DNA of 10,146 nucleotides from Beijerinckiaceae bacterium (GCA_027346205.1 DAIESR010000109.1:1-10146), one strand, 5' to 3'; shown: positions 1 to 8,897, numbered from the stretch's first letter. The notes: generated by a model from the letters alone, not told the origin. Numbers and translations are program-made.

Positions 1-776
1 TATCTCGAAGGCTTCGAGCCGCGGCTCGAGGGATTCGACCAGGTGCCTTTGGGCGATCTCGATGCTTTGAAAGCAGCGATCGGCCCGCAGACAGGCGCGA
101 TTCTCGTCGAGCCGATTCAGGGTGAGGGCGGGGTGCGCGAGGTGCCGCCTCACCATCTCGAGGCGATGCGCCGCTATTGCGACGAGAATGGTCTCCTGCT
201 CATTTTCGACGAGGTGCAGACCGGGGTCGGGCGCACCGGTCCGCTCTTCGCCTATCAAAGGACCAGCATTACGCCGGATATCATGATGATCGCCAAGGGT
301 ATTGGCGGCGGGTTTCCGCTCGGCGCCTTTCTCGTTACGCGCGAGGCCGGCAAGGGCATGACGCTGGGCAGCCACGGCACCACTTATGGCGGCAATCCGC
401 TCGCCACGTCGATCGGCAATGCCGTGCTCGATGTGGTGCTCTCGGAGGGTTTCCTCGATCATGCCGCGCGCATGGGCCAGATCCTGAAGGAGCGGCTTGG
501 CGAGTTGCAGGGCAAGCATAGCGGCGTGATCGCCGAGGTTCGCGGCCAAGGCCTGCTGCTGGGTCTCAAGACTCACGTGCCGATCGCGGATTTCGTGGCT
601 GCCGCGCGGGCCGAAAAGATCATCATCATCCCAGCCGCCGATAATGTTGCACGACTTTTGCCGCCGCTCATCATCGGGGAGGCGGAGATCGCCGAAGCCC
701 TGCGCCGGCTCGATGCCGCCGCCGCGCATTTCGCGCGAGACTCGCAAAAGGACATGCCGTTGAGAGGAGCAGTCGG

Positions 777-780
<4 letters not shown>
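1..780 (+). CDS. argD: Acetylornithine aminotransferase, 3' part (5' end outside window)
   Basis: PLP-dependent class III aminotransferase of arginine biosynthesis. It converts N-acetylglutamate semialdehyde and glutamate to N-acetylornithine and 2-oxoglutarate in the cytosol; family members often also act in lysine synthesis. The frame is open from the first base, so roughly the N-terminal third is missing. Visible family motifs are [21 protein letters not shown] with the cofactor-contacting Asp at codon 208-210, and [13 protein letters not shown] with the Schiff-base Lys at codon 295-297. The [13 protein letters not shown] segment and the GLLLGL region near the C-terminus are also present. 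The TGA stop at 778-780 overlaps the argF start as ATGA, which implies translational coupling. The internal ATG at 43 is not a plausible start because homology continues upstream of it. Identification is strong; discrimination from succinylornithine transaminase rests mainly on the argF neighbour. Confidence 0.95.
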
Positions 781-1732
<952 letters not shown>

Positions 1733-1736
<4 letters not shown>

Positions 1737-2710
1737 CAGATTTAAAGCCGCAGACGGCGGCCGTCACGCGGCCGGTCTCGGACGAGGGGCGCGACGACCG
1801 GGTGCTGCCCTTCGCGGTCGAACCGCTGGATCTGCGCGGCCGCGTCGTGCGGCTTGGCGCCTCGGTCGATCGCATTCTTGGCCAGCATGATTATCCGGCG
1901 CCGGTCGCGCGTCTTCTCGGCGAGGCGGCTGTGCTCACCGCGCTGCTCGGATCGGCGTTGAAATTCGACGGAAGGCTGCAGCTGCAGACGCGCAGCGACG
2001 GCTTGGTCAATATGTTGGTCGTCGATTTCGACGCGCCAGATGGGCTGCGTGGCTTCGCGCGCTTTGATGCGGAAAGGCTCGCAGAGGTCGGACCAACAGC
2101 GGAGCTGCTCGGCAAGGGCCATCTCGCCTTGACGATCGAGCAGGGCAACGAGATGTCGCGTTATCAGGGCATTGTCGCGCTCGAAGGCCAGGGGCTGGAG
2201 GCGGCGGCGCATCAATATTTCCGCCAATCGGAGCAGATTCCGACTTTCGTGCGGCTGGCGGTCGCTGAAAGCCTCACCGGCGCCGGCATGGAATGGCGCG
2301 CCGGCGGCTTGATGGTGCAGTTCCTGCCGGCCTCGCGCGAGCGTCAGGTCATGCCCGATCTGCCGCCGGGCGATGCGCCGGAAGGCACGCTCGTGCCGGA
2401 AATGAAAGAGGACGATGCCTGGGTCGAAGCCAAGGCACTCGCTGCCACGGTCGAGGATCATGAGCTCGTCGATCCGACCCTGTCGAGCGAGCGTCTGCTC
2501 TATCGGCTGTTCCATGAGCGCGGCGTCAAGGTCTTCGAGACGCAGAATGTGCGGGCATCCTGCCGCTGCTCGCGCGAGCGCATCGCCAATATGCTGAAGA
2601 GCTTTACGCCGGATGAACGCAAGGACATGGTCGGGGATAATGGCAAGATCGGCGTGACCTGCGAATTCTGCTCCACTTTTCGCGAATTCGAGCCTGTGGA
2701 ATTCGACTAG
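1733..2710 (+). CDS. hslO: Hsp33 redox-regulated molecular chaperone
   Basis: Cytosolic holdase chaperone activated by oxidative unfolding. Four C-terminal cysteines bind zinc when reduced and form disulfides under oxidation plus heat, exposing the client-binding surface. The protein is 325 aa from this start, somewhat longer than the E. coli form (about 292 aa). The extra residues are mainly a charged N-terminal leader before the conserved LPFAVE segment. The zinc module is clear near the end: CRC, then 30 residues, then CEFC (CxC...CxxC). The reading frame is open upstream to 1595, but that part overlaps argF. The ATG at 1733 sits in an ATGA overlap with the argF stop, so it is the best start and implies coupling; no strong ribosome-binding site is visible. 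hslO downstream of argF is a known alphaproteobacterial arrangement. Confidence 0.95.
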
Positions 2711-2794
2711 CAGCGAAGGGTGAGGCCATTTCTTGGTCGTCACCCGCGGCGCGGCGATTGAAACGGTCTACGCCTTCTGGCGCGAGGTACGAGT

Positions 2795-3796
2795 ATGACA
2801 TCCAGTTCCCATGTCGCGACGCTTTTCTGCGATACGAGCTTTCCTGCTCTCGCCGAAAGACATCTTGCCCGCGCCGGCGAAGTCTTGCACACCAGCGAAG
2901 TCTTGGAGGCGCCGCAAGAGCCTGCTTGGCTCGATAAAGGGATCGCGGCCGATATTTCTTTTGCTTCCGCAGGCACGCTCGATTGCCGAGCGCTGGCTGA
3001 GAAGCTGCGCGGCGCGATCGCTGATCCACAGATAGATGTGATCGTCCAGCCGATCGAAGGACGAAGGAAAAAGCTGCTCTTCGCCGAAATGGACAAGGTT
3101 CTGATTGGTCAGAATACGCTCGACGAAATAGCATCAGTCATCGGTTGCGCGCCGCAGCACAATGAGATCCGCGCCAAGGTTGCCAATGGCGAGATTTCCT
3201 ATGCCGCTGGCTTGCGGGAGATTTTTGCATTTCTGCAAACCCGCAGGACGGACTGTCTTTCGCACGTGCTGGGCAAGAAAATGGCGATGACGCCCGGCGC
3301 GCGGGTGCTCGTCGAGACAATGCGCGCCCATGGCGCGACCGTGGCCTTGGCCACCTTTGGCTTTTCCTGTTTCGCGGGCCCGGTCGCCGGCAAGGCGGGC
3401 ATTACGGAAGTCATCGCGAACAAGCTCATCTTGGAGAATGATAAAATTGCGGCGCTTGCCGAACCCGTGCTCAACCCGGCCGGCAAGACGGTCTTTCTCG
3501 AGAGCTTGCTTGCGGCGCAGGTGATCGCAAGAAGCGATGTGCTCATGGTCGTCCATGACGCCGCCGATCTGCCGCTTCTCGACCATGTCGGCTGCGGCAT
3601 CGCTTTTCGTGCCGAAGCTCTGGTCACTGATGCGGCCACAGCGCGCATCGATCGTGGCGATCTCTCGGGGCTTCTCTACATCCAAGGTTATAGACGGGAA
3701 GATTTCGTGACCGAATCCAGCCGGCCGCTCGATGCCTCGGATTGGAAACGCAAATATGGCGGTTATGAAAAAGCCCATGAACGCACGCGGTTTTAG
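2795..3796 (+). CDS. Degenerate SerB-family HAD protein (phosphoserine phosphatase-like, probable pseudoenzyme)
   Basis: A 333-aa homologue of phosphoserine phosphatase (SerB). It has an N-terminal regulatory-like region (about 1-90), a HAD core (about 92-290) and the SerB tail GLLYIQGYRREDFV. The catalytic motifs are altered. Motif I, normally DMDST, reads EMDKV (98-102), so the nucleophilic Asp is Glu and the Ser/Thr pair is lost. Motif II, normally SGGF, reads TFGF (187-190). The motif III Lys is kept (K231). Motif IV, normally GDGANDL, reads VHDAADL (253-259), so the first metal-binding Asp is His254 while Asp258 remains. The Glu and Arg that bind phosphoserine in characterised enzymes appear as Asn107 and Ile143. 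The frame is intact, GC-rich and normally coded, so this looks like a retained protein rather than a decaying gene. GAGG at 2784-2787 precedes the ATG. It probably cannot make serine; a regulatory or binding role is inference. Confidence 0.85.
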   Translation: MTSSSHVATLFCDTSFPALAERHLARAGEVLHTSEVLEAPQEPAWLDKGIAADISFASAGTLDCRALAEKLRGAIADPQIDVIVQPIEGRRKKLLFAEMDKVLIGQNTLDEIASVIGCAPQHNEIRAKVANGEISYAAGLREIFAFLQTRRTDCLSHVLGKKMAMTPGARVLVETMRAHGATVALATFGFSCFAGPVAGKAGITEVIANKLILENDKIAALAEPVLNPAGKTVFLESLLAAQVIARSDVLMVVHDAADLPLLDHVGCGIAFRAEALVTDAATARIDRGDLSGLLYIQGYRREDFVTESSRPLDASDWKRKYGGYEKAHERTRF

Positions 3797-3842
3797 GGCT
3801 TTAGAGTATCCAACGCTCTAGAACGGCGAACGAACATTCAAA

Positions 3843-3952
3843 TGGAATCGGTGCTGCCGCTCTTGTCTTTTATTTTCGCACCAAACAATGAGAGCATGTC
3901 CTTTGTCGGAAAAGTCTAGCCAACTTTTCCGGGACATGCTCTGGCGATTCCA
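3843..3952. repeat. Nested palindromic intergenic repeat
   Basis: Three concentric inverted repeats are readable by eye. The outer pair is TGGAATCG (3843-3850) with CGATTCCA (3945-3952). The middle pair is AGAGCATGTCC (3891-3901) with GGACATGCTCT (3932-3942), an 11-base perfect match. The inner pair is CGGAAAAGT (3907-3915) with ACTTTTCCG (3923-3931), a 9-base perfect match around a 7-base loop. The GGAAAAGT core flanked by GAGCATG arms resembles dispersed palindromic elements widespread in rhizobial-order genomes. The RNA could fold into a long hairpin. A role as 3' processing or attenuation site for the upstream gene, or as a passive dispersed repeat, cannot be separated here. Confidence 0.75.
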
Positions 3953-4123
3953 AATGGGTGGGATGAGCTAAAGCGCGACATTTTATGGCTTAGGCCAATA
4001 TGTAGGCAGGCTCTTTTGCGCCATGTCTGGCTCAGAACCGCGGCGCACATTTTTTACTAAAAAATTAAGCTTGGCGCTTTTTTAGGCAGAGATAAAAGCA
4101 TTCTACGTGCTATAAGCAAAAAA

Positions 4124-4142
4124 CGGGCCGATAAGAGGCCCG
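4124..4142 (+). promoter_or_regulatory. Short stem-loop in the rpoN leader
   Basis: CGGGCC and GGCCCG pair perfectly around a 7-base GATAAGA loop, ending about 31 bases before the rpoN ATG. No U-tract follows, so it is not a standard terminator. It may shape the leader mRNA. Function is unproven. Confidence 0.3.
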
Positions 4143-4173
4143 GTCGGCGGGGTTGTAGACAGTTGATTTCGTA

Positions 4174-5736
4174 ATGGCGCTCACCACCAAGCTTCTCATG
4201 CGCCAGGGCCAAGCCCTGGTGATGACTCCGCAGCTTCTGCAGGCGATCAAACTTCTCCAGTTTTCCAATCTGGAACTCGCCGCTTTCGTCCAGGAGGAGC
4301 TCGAACGCAATCCGCTTCTCGAGCGGGCCGAGGACATGCCCGATCCATATGAGGCGAGCGGTGCCACGGGGCAGGACAGCGCAGCGGAGCGTATGGAGAT
4401 CGCCGGCGGTGATGATTTCAACGAGGCGAGCGAAGCCGATTGGCATGCCGACTCCTTTGCTACGGATCGTGGGAGCCTCGAGGCGAGCCTCGGCACGGAA
4501 TTGTCAAATACCTTCGACGATGATCGGGCGCCGACTCCCGGCGAACAGCACGATTATGTCGAAGGTGCGGGACTGTCGGCCACCTCCTGGTCAGGCTCGC
4601 CAGGGTCCACGGCTGACGGCGAGGCTACCAATCTTGAAGCCTATGTGGCGGCCGAGCTTGGCCTCAAGGATCATCTCGTCGCGCAATTGATGCTCGCGAT
4701 TTCCGATCCCATCGATCGCATCATCGGCCAGACGCTGATCGATTTGGTCGACGAGGCCGGTTATGTCACCGAGAGCCTTACCGAGATCGCGGGCCGGCTC
4801 GCTACGCCGATCGAGCGGGTCGAGAAGATCCTCGTGACGATCCAGACCTTCGATCCTTCCGGCATTGGGGCGCGCAATCTGGCCGAATGCCTCGCCATTC
4901 AATTGCGCGAAAAGGATCGTTTCGATCCGGCCATGCAAGCGCTCGTGGGGCATCTCGAACTCGTCGCCAAGCGCGATTTCGCGGCTCTTCGCAAAGTCTG
5001 TGGTGTCGATGATGAGGACATCGTCGACATGATCGCCGAGATCCGCCGGCTCGATCCGAAGCCCGGCCGCGCCTTCGGTGGCGCTTCCATTCAGCCAGTT
5101 GTGCCGGATGTCGTCGTCCAGTCCTTGCCGGACGGCACGTGGCATGTCGAACTGAATTCCGAGGTCCTGCCGCGTCTGCTTGTCAACCAGACCTATGCGA
5201 CAAGGGTGACGCGCAACAAGGCCAATGAGACCGACAAGAGTTTTCTCTCGAACTGCCTGCAGACCGCCAATTGGTTGACGAAGAGTCTCGAACAGAGAGC
5301 GCGCACCATATTGAAAGTGTCGAGCGAGATCGTGCGCCAGCAGGATGCCTTCTTCGCGCATGGCGTCGAGCATTTACGCCCGCTCAATCTCAAGACGATC
5401 GCCGATGCGATCGGCATGCACGAATCGACCGTCTCGCGGGTGACATCGAACAAATATATGGCGACCCCGCGCGGCCTATTCGAGTTGAAATATTTCTTCA
5501 CCGCCTCGATCGCCTCGCACAATGGCGGCGATGCGCATTCGGCCGAGGCTGTGCGTTTTCGTATCCGGCAGATGATCGATCAAGAAGATCCAGGCGATAT
5601 CCTCTCCGACGATGCGATCGTCGCGCGCCTCAAATCTTCCAATATCGATATTGCCCGCCGTACTGTCGCCAAATATCGTGAGAGCTTGCGCATCCCGTCT
5701 TCGGTCGAACGCCGCCGCATGAAGGCTGTGCATTGA
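4174..5736 (+). CDS. rpoN: RNA polymerase sigma-54 factor
   Basis: Alternative sigma factor that directs RNA polymerase to -24/-12 promoters and needs AAA+ activators; typical targets are nitrogen assimilation, nitrogen fixation and C4-dicarboxylate use. The protein is 520 aa, normal for the family. Region I is the glutamine-rich LVMTPQLLQAIKLLQ stretch (about residues 16-30) followed by ELERNPLLE. An acidic, low-conservation linker spans about 55-150. The core-binding domain follows, with TFDPSGIGARNLAECL and RRLDPKPGRAFGG. The helix-turn-helix region includes HESTVSRVTSNKYMATPRG (from residue 416). The RpoN box ARRTVAKYRE is at residues 494-503. The ATG at 4174 matches the conserved family N-terminus, yet no good Shine-Dalgarno lies before it. 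hpf and ptsN follow as in many proteobacteria; lptB, the usual upstream neighbour, is absent. Confidence 0.98.
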   Translation: MALTTKLLMRQGQALVMTPQLLQAIKLLQFSNLELAAFVQEELERNPLLERAEDMPDPYEASGATGQDSAAERMEIAGGDDFNEASEADWHADSFATDRGSLEASLGTELSNTFDDDRAPTPGEQHDYVEGAGLSATSWSGSPGSTADGEATNLEAYVAAELGLKDHLVAQLMLAISDPIDRIIGQTLIDLVDEAGYVTESLTEIAGRLATPIERVEKILVTIQTFDPSGIGARNLAECLAIQLREKDRFDPAMQALVGHLELVAKRDFAALRKVCGVDDEDIVDMIAEIRRLDPKPGRAFGGASIQPVVPDVVVQSLPDGTWHVELNSEVLPRLLVNQTYATRVTRNKANETDKSFLSNCLQTANWLTKSLEQRARTILKVSSEIVRQQDAFFAHGVEHLRPLNLKTIADAIGMHESTVSRVTSNKYMATPRGLFELKYFFTASIASHNGGDAHSAEAVRFRIRQMIDQEDPGDILSDDAIVARLKSSNIDIARRTVAKYRESLRIPSSVERRRMKAVH

Positions 5737-5746
5737 AATATGGCGC

Positions 5747-5785
5747 GCTGCCGTTTTTGGCAGGCACGGTAGCGTTAACGGCAGC
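5747..5785 (+). other. Possible stem-loop after rpoN
   Basis: GCTGCCG (5747-5753) is complementary to CGGCAGC (5779-5785). A smaller alternative hairpin, CTGCC/GGCAG, forms around a loop with a T-run. There is no T-tract after the stem, so intrinsic termination is doubtful. It could partially uncouple rpoN from hpf. Confidence 0.3.
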
Positions 5786-5872
5786 CATGGTCCCGTGACA
5801 TAGCTGCATGCTTTTAATCTTTCCATTCAATCCAGAAATGAACGATCTGCTCTAGATTTGCGAAATAGCATA

Positions 5873-5902
5873 CCAATATTGGGGCTGGCGGGTGCATATG
5901 CA
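5873..5902. promoter_or_regulatory. Two adjacent 10-base palindromes upstream of hpf
   Basis: CCAATATTGG (5873-5882) and TGCATATGCA (5893-5902) are both perfect palindromes with centres 20 bases apart, i.e. about two helical turns. They lie in the 299-base gap between rpoN and hpf. This spacing suits two dimeric regulator sites on one DNA face, but no known operator is recognised and chance is possible. Confidence 0.3.
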
Positions 5903-5941
5903 GCGCATCTAGAATGCGGTGCAACGGGTTCAAGCCGCCCA

Positions 5942-5970
5942 TTGACTTCGCGGCGAGACGCTCCTAACCC
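5942..5970 (+). promoter_or_regulatory. Weak candidate sigma-70 promoter for hpf
   Basis: TTGACT at 5942-5947 is a good -35 match. A poor -10 (around TAACCC, from 5965) follows at 17-base spacing, about 65 bases before the hpf start. The long gap after rpoN makes an independent hpf promoter likely, but this exact assignment is tentative. Confidence 0.3.
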
Positions 5971-6035
5971 TGAAATCAAATGCTCGATAAAGGGCAAGAG
6001 TTGAGGGGGCGGCGCTGCTGATTGGAGAGAAAGCC

Positions 6036-6626
6036 ATGACCTTACGCGTCTCCGGCAAGAATCTCGATATCGGGGAGTCGCTTCGCAACCATGTAGGCGC
6101 TCGCCTTGATGCTGTGGTTGCGAAATATTCCGCTGAGCCGGTGAGCGGACATGTCACCATTGAAAGAGAAGGCTCTGGCTTTCGGGCAGATTGCAGCCTG
6201 TATTTCGACTCCGGCATAATTCTGCAAGTTGAGGCGGAAGCGCAGGATGCCTATGTGAGCTTTAACAAGGCTGCGGACCGGATCGAAAATCGGCTGCGGC
6301 GCTTGAAGGGTCGTTTGCGTGATCGCGGGAGCGGCGTGGCCAATTCGTATCGCATCGTCGAAGGGTTGTCCGCCGTCACAATCGACAGCGATGTGGCGGA
6401 GCCGGAAATCACCGAGGATATAAATCCGCTTGTCATTGCCGAGTCATTTGCCAGGCTCAAGGAAATGTCGGTTTCCTCGGCGGTCCAAGAACTCGATGTC
6501 ACCAATGCGCCGGTCGTCATATTCCGCCATGCGGGGGATGGGCGCACGAATATCGTCTATCGCCGGGCCGATGGACACATCGGCTGGATCGATACAGCCG
6601 CTTCATCCGGGAGTTCTGCTCTCTGA
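6036..6626 (+). CDS. hpf: Ribosome hibernation promoting factor, long form
   Basis: Binds the 30S decoding centre in starved or stationary cells and, in its long form, dimerises 70S ribosomes into inactive 100S particles. The protein is 196 aa. The N-terminal S30AE (RaiA-like) domain spans about 1-105. It opens with the conserved MTLRVSGKNLDIGESLRNH segment and contains AYVSFNKAADRIENRLRRLK. A variable linker runs from about 106 to 135. The C-terminal dimerisation domain (about 140-190) contains APVVIFRH and YRRADGHIGWIDT. The start ATG at 6036 has GGAGAG at 6024-6029 upstream at good spacing. It sits between rpoN and ptsN, the usual place. The two-domain architecture separates it from the short enterobacterial HPF and YfiA proteins. 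Confidence 0.96.
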   Translation: MTLRVSGKNLDIGESLRNHVGARLDAVVAKYSAEPVSGHVTIEREGSGFRADCSLYFDSGIILQVEAEAQDAYVSFNKAADRIENRLRRLKGRLRDRGSGVANSYRIVEGLSAVTIDSDVAEPEITEDINPLVIAESFARLKEMSVSSAVQELDVTNAPVVIFRHAGDGRTNIVYRRADGHIGWIDTAASSGSSAL

Positions 6627-6656
6627 CAAAGGAGGGTGACGGGGGAACCCGGATCT

Positions 6657-7199
6657 ATGTCCCAGCCTCATTTTTCCACGCAGCGCATCATGACCATTTC
6701 GTCGAGCGTTCGAAGATTGGACGTGCCTCTTCCCATGCGGCTCACAGATCTTCTTCAACCCGAAGCGGTGGTGGCTTCGTTTCGTGCCAGTTCCAAGAAG
6801 CAATTGTTGCACGAGTTAAGCGAAAAGGCGGCGCATATCTCTCATTTGCCGGCGCGCCAGATTTTCGATTCCGTGCTTCAGCGCGAGCGGCTCGGTTCGA
6901 CCGGCATCGGCAATGGCATCGCCATCCCGCATGCGAAGCTCGAAAAATGCCCTTCGATCATCGGGGTTTTCGCGCGGCTCGAAAAGCCGGTCGATTTCGA
7001 GGCGGTCGACGGGACGCCGGTCGATCTCGTCTTTCTGTTGCTCGCACCTGAATCGGCGGGAGCCGATCATTTGAAGGCTTTGGCACGGATCGCGCGCGTG
7101 CTGCGCGACCCGGCCATCATCGCGAAATTGCGCGCCATTCAAGATCCGGCAGCTCTCTATGCCGTGTTGACGCAGGAGCCGACCTCGCACGCGGCTTGA
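6657..7199 (+). CDS. ptsN: Nitrogen-regulatory PTS EIIA component (EIIA-Ntr)
   Basis: Phospho-acceptor of the nitrogen PTS (PtsP/NPr/EIIA-Ntr). It transmits cell nitrogen and carbon state to targets such as potassium transport and stress regulators rather than importing sugar. The conserved domain begins at MRLTDLLQPEAVV (ATG 6735). It contains LQRERLGSTGIGNGIAIPH, in which the phosphorylated His is codon 6930-6932, then VDLVFLLLAPES and GADHLKALARIARVLRD. From ATG 6735 the protein would be 154 aa with His66, the common alphaproteobacterial size, but that ATG has no Shine-Dalgarno. ATG 6657 (180 aa) has GGGGGA at 6641-6646 and is given here as a compromise. A GTG at 6636 directly abuts a GGAGG and is too close to use it. 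It follows hpf after a short gap and is probably cotranscribed. Confidence 0.93.
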   Translation: MSQPHFSTQRIMTISSSVRRLDVPLPMRLTDLLQPEAVVASFRASSKKQLLHELSEKAAHISHLPARQIFDSVLQRERLGSTGIGNGIAIPHAKLEKCPSIIGVFARLEKPVDFEAVDGTPVDLVFLLLAPESAGADHLKALARIARVLRDPAIIAKLRAIQDPAALYAVLTQEPTSHAA

Positions 7200-7262
7200 C
7201 GGCCAAGCCGGCGCCTCGGCCGTGTTAGAGCGGCGAGGCTCGCAGAAGGAGCTTCGTTCAAG

Positions 7263-8879
7263 ATGAGTTTTCAATTCGCTCCGCTCTTCCCGCTCGGGCC
7301 GGATACGACACCTTATCGTAAGCTCACGTCGTCGGGCGTGCATGCCGAGAAATTCGGTGCGCATGAGATGCTGGTCGTCGAGCCCGAAGCGTTGCGGCTC
7401 TTGGCCGAGACCGCGATGATCGACATCAATCATCTGCTGCGGCCGAGCCATCTCGCCCAACTTGCTTCTATTCTCGAAGATCCCGAAGCGACGGAGAATG
7501 ACAAATTCGTTGCCTATGATCTTTTGAAGAACGCCAATATCGCGGCAGGTGGCGTGCTGCCCATGTGTCAGGACACGGGCACCGCCATCATTGTCGCCAA
7601 GAAAGGCCGTCTCGTCTTCACCGAGGGCGACGACGATGCTGCTCTCGCGCAAGGCATCAAGGATGCCTATGAGAAAAAGAATCTGCGCTATTCACAGCTT
7701 GCGCCGCTGTCCATGTTCGAAGAGGTCAACACCAAGACCAATCTGCCGGCGCAGATCGAAATTTATAGCGAAGGCGAAGAGGCTTATAAATTCCTCTTCA
7801 TCGCAAAGGGCGGCGGCTCGGCCAACAAGACCTTCCTCTATCAGGCAACGCCCTCGGTGCTGACGCATGACCGTCTCATGGACTTCCTCAAAGAGAAGAT
7901 CCTCACGCTCGGCACCGCCGCCTGTCCGCCCTATCATCTCGCGATTGTCATTGGTGGCACTTCGGCGGAACTGACATTGAAGACGGTCAAGCTCGCTTCG
8001 ACACGCTATTACGACAACCTGCCGACGCAGGGTGGCGCGGATGCGCATGCCTTCCGCGATCTCGCGATGGAAGCCGAGATCCACAAGCTCACACAGGATC
8101 TCGGCGTCGGCGCACAGTTCGGCGGCAAATATTTTTGCCATGATGTGCGCGTCATCCGCTTGCCGAGGCATGGCGCATCATTGCCGATCGGCCTCGGCGT
8201 CTCTTGCGCGGCGGATCGACAGGCGCTCGGCAAGATCACGAAAGAGGGCGTCTTCGTCGAAGAGCTCGAACATGACCCTGCGAAATATCTACCGCCGATC
8301 GATGAGGCGTCGCTCGTAGGCACAGTCGTGCAAATCGATCTGTCGAAGCCCATGCTTGAAATTCTGGCGACCTTGTCGAGATATCCGATCAAGACGCGGT
8401 TGTCGCTGACCGGCACGATGATCGTCGCGCGCGATCTTGCCCATGCCAAGATCCGCGAAAGACTCGAACGCGGCGAGCCCATGCCGGATTATTTCAAGAA
8501 CCATACGATCTATTATGCCGGCCCGGCGAAGACGCCGGCGGGCTATGCCTCGGGCTCCTTCGGGCCGACGACCGCTGGACGCATGGATTCCTATGTCGAG
8601 CAATTTCAGGCGGCCGGCGGCTCGCTGATCATGGTTGCCAAGGGCAATCGCTCGGCGCAAGTGCGGCGAGCCTGCGCCGAGCATCACGGCTTCTATCTCG
8701 GCTCGGTCGGTGGGGCGGCGGCGCGGCTCGCCCAGGATTGCATCAAAAAGGTCGAGGTTCTGGAATATCCCGAGCTCGGCATGGAAGCGATCTGGAAGAT
8801 CGAGGTCGAGAATTTTCCGGCCTTTATCGTCATCGACGACAAGGGCAATGATTTCTTCAAGGAATTGAATTTGGGTTGA
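7263..8879 (+). CDS. fumA: Class I fumarate hydratase, [4Fe-4S]-dependent
   Basis: Iron-sulfur fumarase that interconverts fumarate and malate in the TCA cycle. It is oxygen- and superoxide-sensitive, unlike class II FumC. The protein is 538 aa, a full single-chain form with fused alpha and beta parts. Three cluster-ligand Cys candidates are visible: C102 in PMCQDTG, C221 in AACPPYH and C315 in GVSCAADRQ. Other hallmarks are [34 protein letters not shown], and the C-terminal beta-part segments [20 protein letters not shown] and [15 protein letters not shown]. The ATG at 7263 is preceded by AAGGAG (7246-7251). It lies 63 bases after ptsN in the same direction, so read-through or its own promoter are both possible. 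Related class I enzymes acting on other hydroxyacids are less likely given length and motifs. Confidence 0.95.
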   Translation: MSFQFAPLFPLGPDTTPYRKLTSSGVHAEKFGAHEMLVVEPEALRLLAETAMIDINHLLRPSHLAQLASILEDPEATENDKFVAYDLLKNANIAAGGVLPMCQDTGTAIIVAKKGRLVFTEGDDDAALAQGIKDAYEKKNLRYSQLAPLSMFEEVNTKTNLPAQIEIYSEGEEAYKFLFIAKGGGSANKTFLYQATPSVLTHDRLMDFLKEKILTLGTAACPPYHLAIVIGGTSAELTLKTVKLASTRYYDNLPTQGGADAHAFRDLAMEAEIHKLTQDLGVGAQFGGKYFCHDVRVIRLPRHGASLPIGLGVSCAADRQALGKITKEGVFVEELEHDPAKYLPPIDEASLVGTVVQIDLSKPMLEILATLSRYPIKTRLSLTGTMIVARDLAHAKIRERLERGEPMPDYFKNHTIYYAGPAKTPAGYASGSFGPTTAGRMDSYVEQFQAAGGSLIMVAKGNRSAQVRRACAEHHGFYLGSVGGAAARLAQDCIKKVEVLEYPELGMEAIWKIEVENFPAFIVIDDKGNDFFKELNLG

Positions 8880-8897
8880 GTGACGGTGTGATAGCGC

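Larger units (their letters stand above)
3797..4173. other. Intergenic region between the SerB-like gene and rpoN
   Basis: This 377-base noncoding stretch holds a nested palindromic repeat (see 3843-3952). On its left is a short inverted repeat, TTAGAGTATCCAACGCTCTAG, resembling intergenic repeat pieces common in Hyphomicrobiales. The right half is AT-rich and presumably carries the rpoN promoter. An 8-base inverted repeat CTAAAAAA/TTTTTTAG (4057-4064 and 4078-4085) and a 6-base stem CGGGCC/GGCCCG (4124-4129 and 4137-4142) lie there. A TATAAG at 4111-4116 could be a -10 element, but no good -35 is placed upstream of it. No open reading frame with a family signature was seen. Confidence 0.6.

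Noticed and set aside
1742..2743. 333-aa minus-strand open frame opposite hslO
   Set aside because: Shadow of hslO; no motif, no RBS, and the opposite strand carries the conserved zinc module.
2795..3796. SerB-like gene treated as an inactivated pseudogene
   Set aside because: No frameshift or internal stop, conserved tail and regular codon use; a retained pseudoenzyme fits better than decay.
4072..4088. TTGGCGC...GGC resembling a sigma-54 -24/-12 promoter upstream of rpoN (autoregulation)
   Set aside because: The GG and GC elements are 11 bases apart instead of the strict 10, and the -12 part (AGGCA) lacks TTGC.
5886..5902. TGGCGGGTGCATATGCA resembling a sigma-54 promoter upstream of hpf
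   Set aside because: Again 11 bases between GG and GC; sigma-54 spacing is rarely tolerant of this, and the segment is better described as a palindrome.
6816..7652. 278-aa minus-strand open frame across the ptsN end and the fumarase start
   Set aside because: Spans two well-supported plus-strand genes and the gap between them; no recognisable domain.
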